From Argonema galeatum A003/A1 (GTDB taxonomy: Bacteria; Cyanobacteriota; Cyanobacteriia; Cyanobacteriales; Aerosakkonemataceae): DNA of 64,000 bases. Every line of letters begins with the position of its first letter. Position 1 is the stretch's first letter. Positions 59,541 through 64,000 of the stretch are shown piece by piece. A program made the translations under genes and the position numbers. The notes beneath the pieces were generated by a model. It was not told the DNA's origin, did no database searches, and saw only the letters and a program-made list of their open reading frames with translations. The stretch spans positions 1 to 64,000 of the forward strand of contig NZ_JAIQZM010000018.1 of assembly GCF_023333595.1 (NCBI RefSeq). Reading direction: 5' to 3'.

Positions 59541-60350
59541 ATGAGTCAACAAAAACGACCAATGAAAAATCAAATCGGTTTAGTGGGAGCTATTTGCGGA
59601 AGCTTGCTGCTGAGCTTACCAGTTCTAGCTCAAACGCCTGCCAATCGCGATATGCGTTCCGGCATCCAAACCGAGATGTGTTCGCCCAATACGAGCGACA
59701 CGAATATGACTCGCGAAGGCACGTCTTCTGCCAACAGCAATCGGAATACGCCAACCAGAAATGGAGATACATCCTCCAGCATGATGGGGGGACGCACATC
59801 GGCCAGCGGTACGAACACCCAGAGCATGACTCGCGAAGGCACGTCTTCTGCTAACAGCAATAGAAATACGCCGACCACCAGTGCTAATACGTCATCTGGC
59901 CCGATGGGGGGACGCACGTCTGCCAGCGGTATGAACAGTACGTCATCTAGCACGATGGGGGGACGCAGATCGGCCAGCGGTACGAGCTCACAGAGCATGA
60001 CTCGCGAAGGCACGTCTTCTGCTAATAGCAATAGAAATACGCCGACCACCAGTGCTAATACGTCATCTGGCACGATGAGCGATCGTTCATCCACCATGAC
60101 GACCGGACGCCCATCTACAACCAATACATCTCTGCCTAGCGATCCTATGTCTGCCCGCGATCCGAACGCAGTACGTATGGATGAGCAAGCTGCGTGTGGC
60201 AGCGGCAGCGGGAATAACACAGACATGAACCGCAATACGCCATCCAGCACAGCGCCCAATCGCGACAAGCAGATGCGTCGCGACAACTACCAGATGATGG
60301 ATAAGAATGCTTTAACCATTCAACCAATGGGTGGCGTTTATTTGAACTAA
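59541..60350 (+). CDS. Exported Ser/Thr/Asn-rich repeat protein
   Basis: A 269-residue protein with a signal peptide (IGLVGAICGSLLLSLPVLA, cleavage before QTP) and a low-complexity body. A 17-residue unit MTREGTSSANSNRNTPT occurs three times (near residues 56, 96 and 154) separated by GGRTSASG modules. The DNA repeats of 50-57 bp (59704-59754, 59827-59880, 59999-60055) are close to identical, so the array is recent. The C terminus MMDKNALTIQPMGGVYLN is distinct. Likely secreted, cell-surface; unrecognised family. Confidence 0.8.
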   Translation: MSQQKRPMKNQIGLVGAICGSLLLSLPVLAQTPANRDMRSGIQTEMCSPNTSDTNMTREGTSSANSNRNTPTRNGDTSSSMMGGRTSASGTNTQSMTREGTSSANSNRNTPTTSANTSSGPMGGRTSASGMNSTSSSTMGGRRSASGTSSQSMTREGTSSANSNRNTPTTSANTSSGTMSDRSSTMTTGRPSTTNTSLPSDPMSARDPNAVRMDEQAACGSGSGNNTDMNRNTPSSTAPNRDKQMRRDNYQMMDKNALTIQPMGGVYLN

Positions 60351-61441
60351 CGATCGCTCACCATTTCCAGTACCTGACTTAGTAGAGTGGCTTCAGCTTT
60401 AGTATCCTTCAAAGTTCGAGCCAAAGCGATCGCCCGGTAGTAAACACTCCGGGCATCGCTGTATCTGCCCAACTGTTCGTAAAGTTGGGCTAAAGACCTG
60501 AGCGATATCAGTTCTTGGCGGGGGTTCGCTGCATCTTGCGCGGACGCTATACGCTGCTGAAGTAATTCAATCGCACGGGTATATTGTCTTGCAGAACAGT
60601 AAGTTAATACTAAACCGTCGATCGCACGAAACTGGTTGGGCCGATCGAGAGATCCGTTAGCAATTCCCAACGCCGCACCGTAGGCACGGATAGTATCCTT
60701 AAAGCTATTAACCGCTCGGTAGGCATCGCCTAAATTATTGAACGTATTCGCCTGACCGATCGGATCGCCAGCTCGACTGCGATAAATTACAGCTTCTTCG
60801 TACAGTTTAATTGCCCGATTGCTTGAGCCATAACCGCTTGCCACCAAGCCAAGATTATTCAGAGATAGGCCAATACCAGCCGCATTATTGACACTGCGGG
60901 CGATCGCAAGCGCCTCCTCAAACGTTGTCTGGGCAGCAGATAGACTGCCTCGCCGCAACAGCACCGTACCCACATTGTTAAGGCCAAAAATTTGACCTTG
61001 CCAGTCCTTATTGTCGCGGGCAACTCCCAGGCGTCGCCGCAGCGCATCCTCCGCCCTCTGATAGTCGCCTAGTTCGGCATAAGCCAGACCCAGGAAATCG
61101 TAAATTCGGCCTACTGACTGGATATCACCAATTCGATGATAAATTATGAGCGCCTGCGACCAGTAGGGAATCGCTTTATCCAGGTTTCCTTGCCGCTGCG
61201 CCTGTCCTCCCAAACGTACTAATCGATCGGCCTCATTCCGAAGTTCCCCTTGAGTGCCGTTATTGATGCGGATATCGAGTTGTTGATTGAGGTCAGCTGC
61301 ACCCAGAAGTACAAAGTAAAAAGGCAAAAGTAAAAAGATTAAAAGGGACTGGGGATTGGGGACTGGGGATTGGGGATTGGGGCACCAGTTCCCTTTGCCT
61401 GCTTTTTCCAATTTCCTTAGCTTTTCCTTTTTGCCTTTCAT
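60347..61441 (-). CDS. TPR-repeat protein
   Basis: A 364-residue protein with seven or so tetratricopeptide repeats from about residue 70 to 350, for example LGLAYAELGDYQRAEDALRR and LNNVGTVLLRRGSLSAAQTTF, LNNLGLVASGYGSSNRAIKLYEEA, FNNLGDAYRAVNSFKDTIRAY. The N terminus has a hydrophobic stretch LLIFLLLPFYFVLLGAADLN that may anchor or export it. The first 30 residues include PNPQSPVPNPQS from a GGGGATT STRR. The ATG overlaps the upstream sigma-like gene by ATGA, so both are coexpressed. It ends 4 bp into the convergent repeat-protein gene. Confidence 0.9.
   Translation of the reverse strand: MKGKKEKLRKLEKAGKGNWCPNPQSPVPNPQSLLIFLLLPFYFVLLGAADLNQQLDIRINNGTQGELRNEADRLVRLGGQAQRQGNLDKAIPYWSQALIIYHRIGDIQSVGRIYDFLGLAYAELGDYQRAEDALRRRLGVARDNKDWQGQIFGLNNVGTVLLRRGSLSAAQTTFEEALAIARSVNNAAGIGLSLNNLGLVASGYGSSNRAIKLYEEAVIYRSRAGDPIGQANTFNNLGDAYRAVNSFKDTIRAYGAALGIANGSLDRPNQFRAIDGLVLTYCSARQYTRAIELLQQRIASAQDAANPRQELISLRSLAQLYEQLGRYSDARSVYYRAIALARTLKDTKAEATLLSQVLEMVSDR
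61341..61383 (-). repeat. GGGGACTGGGGATT STRR in the TPR gene
   Basis: Repeats of GGGGATT/GGGGACT (plus strand) encoding PNPQSPVPNPQS on the minus strand near the protein's N terminus, upstream of the hydrophobic segment. Confidence 0.87.
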
Positions 61442-62106
61442 ACAGAACTAGCAAGGTCAATTTCAAAGTCTTCTTCTTGGACTGTTTCTTCCTCGCCGAA
61501 ATAAATGGCGCGAATATCAGCTGGCAAAGCGTCTTGTAGTTGTTTTAACCCACTCTGTAGCAATTCTCTCACCTCAGCAGGAGAAAGTACTTCTGCCTCT
61601 GCTTGGAGATAAGCTGCAATCCTAGCTTCGCTCCACTTGAAAGTCTGAGACATCAGCACTATTAACCGCTGGAGCGCAGGTATCAAATCCAACGCCTGCT
61701 CGGTGTAACACCACAGGGGGGGCGAAGCAGCCTGCAACGAGTAGTGAATCGATTCCACCGGGGGAATTTCAGCTTGATTGATACAGAGAGCCGTGATATT
61801 GATTAGCCAGTTCTGGAGATTAAAGTTCTCCATCCCAGGTACGGCGGTGCCGCGCAAATCCAGATCTATCAAAGCATGATAGATTTGCCGCCAGGTGATG
61901 GCAAACAAGTAGTCAACTTGGACGGGCGATCGCCCGGAGTGTCCGATTAAGGTATAAATAATCGGACTGTAGCGACAGAAAATTGCCGTAAAGTATTTCC
62001 CCTCGTCGAGATGGCGCTGAAACAGGGTTAGCAGTTCGCGATCGCTGCAATCGAACAGCGATTTGACTAAGGGATGATTGCTTTCAGGAAAATGAGGTAT
62101 TTGCAC
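61438..62106 (-). CDS. ECF-like sigma-70 family protein
   Basis: A 222-residue protein that resembles a divergent extracytoplasmic-function sigma factor: region 2-like FQRHLDEGKYFTAIFCRYSPIIYTLIGHSGR and QVDYLFAITWRQIYHALIDLD, and a region 4-like helix-turn-helix with SEARIAAYLQAEAEVLSPAEVRELLQSGLKQLQ (in parts). Key promoter-recognition residues cannot be confirmed by eye. It overlaps the downstream TPR gene by four bases; the TPR protein may be a regulator or anti-sigma partner, which is inference. Could alternatively be annotated only as hypothetical. Confidence 0.68.
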   Translation of the reverse strand: MQIPHFPESNHPLVKSLFDCSDRELLTLFQRHLDEGKYFTAIFCRYSPIIYTLIGHSGRSPVQVDYLFAITWRQIYHALIDLDLRGTAVPGMENFNLQNWLINITALCINQAEIPPVESIHYSLQAASPPLWCYTEQALDLIPALQRLIVLMSQTFKWSEARIAAYLQAEAEVLSPAEVRELLQSGLKQLQDALPADIRAIYFGEEETVQEEDFEIDLASSV

Positions 62107-62429
62107 AATACTTTAACCGCGTTAAATCTGTCCCTGCGATTAAATCCATACTACACCCATCAGGGAAAAAGGGGCTAGGGGCTAGGGAAGAGGGGCTAGG
62201 GACTAGGGGCTAGGCTAGGGAAGAGGGAAGCTAGATGTTTCGTTGCTCCAACTCAAAGAAACCCGGTTACTCTCACTCCCCCACTCCCCCCACTCCTCCA
62301 CTCCCCCACTCCCCTTGATAGAAGATTGATAGTAATGGTTTGGGCTTGATAGACTAGAAACACAGAAAATGATATGAGTTTCCTGACTCCCACGGTAGGT
62401 GCGAGTAATTCTTCACCATTTGTAAGTTC
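62107..62429. other. Intergenic with GGGCTAG and CCCCACTC STRRs
   Basis: A GGGGCTA/GGGACTA array at about 62170-62226, a CAAAGAAACCCGGTTAC half hairpin, and a CCCCCACTCC array at about 62276-62313. Nothing gene-like. Both neighbours diverge from it, so it carries two promoters. Confidence 0.75.
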
Positions 62430-63026
62430 ATGGTTATAGCAGCTAGCTTGATTCCCTCCCTGTATTCGTCCGCTCTCTTAGGATCTTTTTTGCCTTCCCT
62501 GGCTCTGGATAGCTTGTTTTCCACCCAAGGAATCATGGTGATGCTGCTGGTAGCCTATGCAGGTGCCATGTGGATGTTCCTCACCAGTGCCCCGAAAGTC
62601 TATACGATTATGGTGTCGGATCTGGACATCGCTCGGCAGTTATATGAAGGTCTGCTAGATCTACCAGCAGCAGAAGTGCCTTTGCACTACTACTACAATT
62701 ACGAGCAAACCCTTGGTGCTACTAGCATCGACCCTCTGTATATGTCAGCTAGTCCCAGCTTCTCTGGCACCAAAGGATTGAACCCACCGGAGGGCCTTTG
62801 GTATCAGTTAAAGAAGAATACGCAGTTGCACGTTATCTCTGGAGCTACTTTAGGCCAAAAAGATCGTCAGCGCCATGTTTGTTTCGATCGCGATTGTCTC
62901 GAACAAGTGCTGATGAGAGTGCAAGTCCGAGGCTTGAAGCACAAAATCCGCACCGAAAAGCCTCTGCATTTTTTGCTCAAGGATTTAGAAGGTCGCGTGA
63001 TTGAAATGGCAGAAGTTTCTAGTTAG
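62430..63026 (+). CDS. Membrane-anchored glyoxalase/VOC-like protein
   Basis: A 198-residue protein with an N-terminal hydrophobic part (SALLGSFLPSLALDSLF and IMVMLLVAYAGAMWMFLT) and a soluble domain resembling a single vicinal-oxygen-chelate (glyoxalase) module: VYTIMVSDLDIARQLYEGLLDLP at the start of the beta-alpha unit and HVCFDRDCLEQVLMRVQVRGLKHKIR (in parts) with FLLKDLEGRVIEM at the end. HYYYNYEQ and RHVCFDRD offer His/Glu ligand candidates. The enzyme activity is not known. A cyanobacterial conserved-looking protein. Confidence 0.78.
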   Translation: MVIAASLIPSLYSSALLGSFLPSLALDSLFSTQGIMVMLLVAYAGAMWMFLTSAPKVYTIMVSDLDIARQLYEGLLDLPAAEVPLHYYYNYEQTLGATSIDPLYMSASPSFSGTKGLNPPEGLWYQLKKNTQLHVISGATLGQKDRQRHVCFDRDCLEQVLMRVQVRGLKHKIRTEKPLHFLLKDLEGRVIEMAEVSS

Positions 63027-63094
63027 GGGCTAGGGGCTTTCTTGCTAGGGACTAGGGAAAGCGATCGCATCCCGGATACTCGCACAATCTGTCA

Positions 63095-63327
<233 letters not shown>

Positions 63328-63328
<1 letters not shown>

Positions 63329-64000
63329 TAAATCGAATTTGGCAATAACTTTAGTCTTTTCCTACTCTTCTCTAGCATTTCTCTATCCAAGTTTCCTCTT
63401 TCTGACGCTTTCAGCAAGGCATACATAGCTTCGTAATATAAATCTTTATCGTAAGAGATTAGAAGCAAATCTACTCCAGCATTAATTGCTTTAACGGTAG
63501 CTAGTCCGAATCCATCTTTACTACCATAGACTGCCTGCATCCCAAAATCGTCTGTGATTAAAATACCATTGTGCTGCCAATTCTTTCTGATAATATCTGT
63601 AACTACCCGTTTGGAGAAGGATACTGGATGTTTGGGATCTACTGCCGTTAATTTAGCGTGTCCCAGCATTGTCAAAGCTTGAGAATTACTCATTACTTGA
63701 CGAAACGGCACCCAGTCATCATTGGTTAATTCATCGACTGAGGTAGGCAATTCTGCATCAGCAATATGTGTATCTGCACTAACTCTTCCTAATCCTGGAA
63801 AATGTTTAATTGTGCATCTAACTCGATATTCTTCCAAGGTTTTACAATACCACAAAGCTACCTTGGCAACCACTTCTTTATCTGCTGATATAGACCGCTG
63901 GTAAATTTTAGAATATTTATCATTTGGATTAATAATTCCTTTGTTTAAGTCTACTACAGGGGCAAAATTCAAATTAACTCCAATTTCAGCTAATTCTCTT
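63328..64000 (-). CDS. Beta-N-acetylhexosaminidase, NagZ-type (GH3), 5' end missing
   Basis: C-terminal 220 or so residues of a GH3 beta-N-acetylhexosaminidase involved in cell-wall recycling; the start lies beyond the window (the frame continues upstream as RELAEIGVNLNFAPV). Motifs: NFAPVVDLN, KHFPGLGRVSADTH with the catalytic His dyad region, and ILITDDFGMQAV with the nucleophile Asp. The glycine in KHFPG is followed by L where NagZ usually has H. The stop sits at a MITE boundary (copy E). Confidence 0.9.

Noticed and set aside
59630-60286. 218-codon antisense frame opposite the Ser/Thr-rich repeat protein
   Set aside because: It is the complement of a low-complexity repeat, has no ribosome-binding site and no recognisable fold; the sense gene has a signal peptide.

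Overview
The window looks like chromosomal DNA of a filamentous, Oscillatoria/Microcoleus-type cyanobacterium. The evidence is the very frequent HIP1 octamer GCGATCGC, the OpcA partner of glucose-6-phosphate dehydrogenase, a ferrochelatase with a C-terminal chlorophyll-binding (CAB/Hlip) segment, DUF29 and pentapeptide-repeat proteins, and dense short tandem heptamer repeats (STRRs). The genus is an inference. I see no rRNA, tRNA or CRISPR array.

Layout. 0.2-5.5 kb is the oxidative pentose phosphate cluster tal-zwf-opcA, with an unusual coiled-coil gene inserted between tal and zwf. 5.8-7.2 kb is cobyrinate a,c-diamide synthase. 7.8-21.9 kb has a carbohydrate theme: a glycosyltransferase and UDP-galactopyranose mutase, then NYN (LabA-like), cupin and STAS genes, a GH2 beta-galactosidase-type enzyme, a clan GH-A hydrolase, a fusion of a cyclic-phosphate-processing receiver-like (cREC) domain with an ADP-ribosylglycohydrolase, and galT - degenerate M24 protein - galK. 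22-23.3 kb holds a MazE/AbrB-type antitoxin whose toxin is cut off by a MITE-like repeat. Then come alaS, a CHASE4-HAMP adenylate cyclase, VanZ and zinc-ribbon genes, an IS630 element, gatB, argJ, an Rpn-like nuclease, and a Ser/Thr kinase whose membrane domain is built from a hexanucleotide repeat. 37-38.6 kb has three tandem DUF29 paralogues. 39-46 kb holds a methyltransferase, hemH, gdhA and a second glycosyltransferase. 46.3-49.4 kb has a Phd/ParE-type toxin-antitoxin pair with a visible operator and a dynamin-like GTPase. 50-64 kb carries a fused DppD-DppF-type ATPase, a WecG/TagA glycosyltransferase, a PhyH dioxygenase, a sensor kinase, a DUF2267 protein, a Ser/Thr-rich repeat protein, an ECF-like sigma factor coupled to a TPR protein, and the C-terminal part of a NagZ-type hexosaminidase running off the end.

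The most striking genome-level feature is the repeat load. At least seven families of short palindromic, MITE-like elements are present in two to five copies each, some nested in others. Heptamer STRRs also lie inside coding sequences, where they encode linkers or protein ends (cobB, adenylate cyclase, ABC ATPase, TPR protein, DUF4126 protein).

Four short genes below usual ORF cut-offs are proposed: a 35-residue single-span membrane protein at 43788-43895, and candidates at 53899-54030, 54129-54272 and 22880-23032. Where an upstream in-frame start lay in repeat DNA or used TTG, I moved the start to the better-supported ATG and said so.
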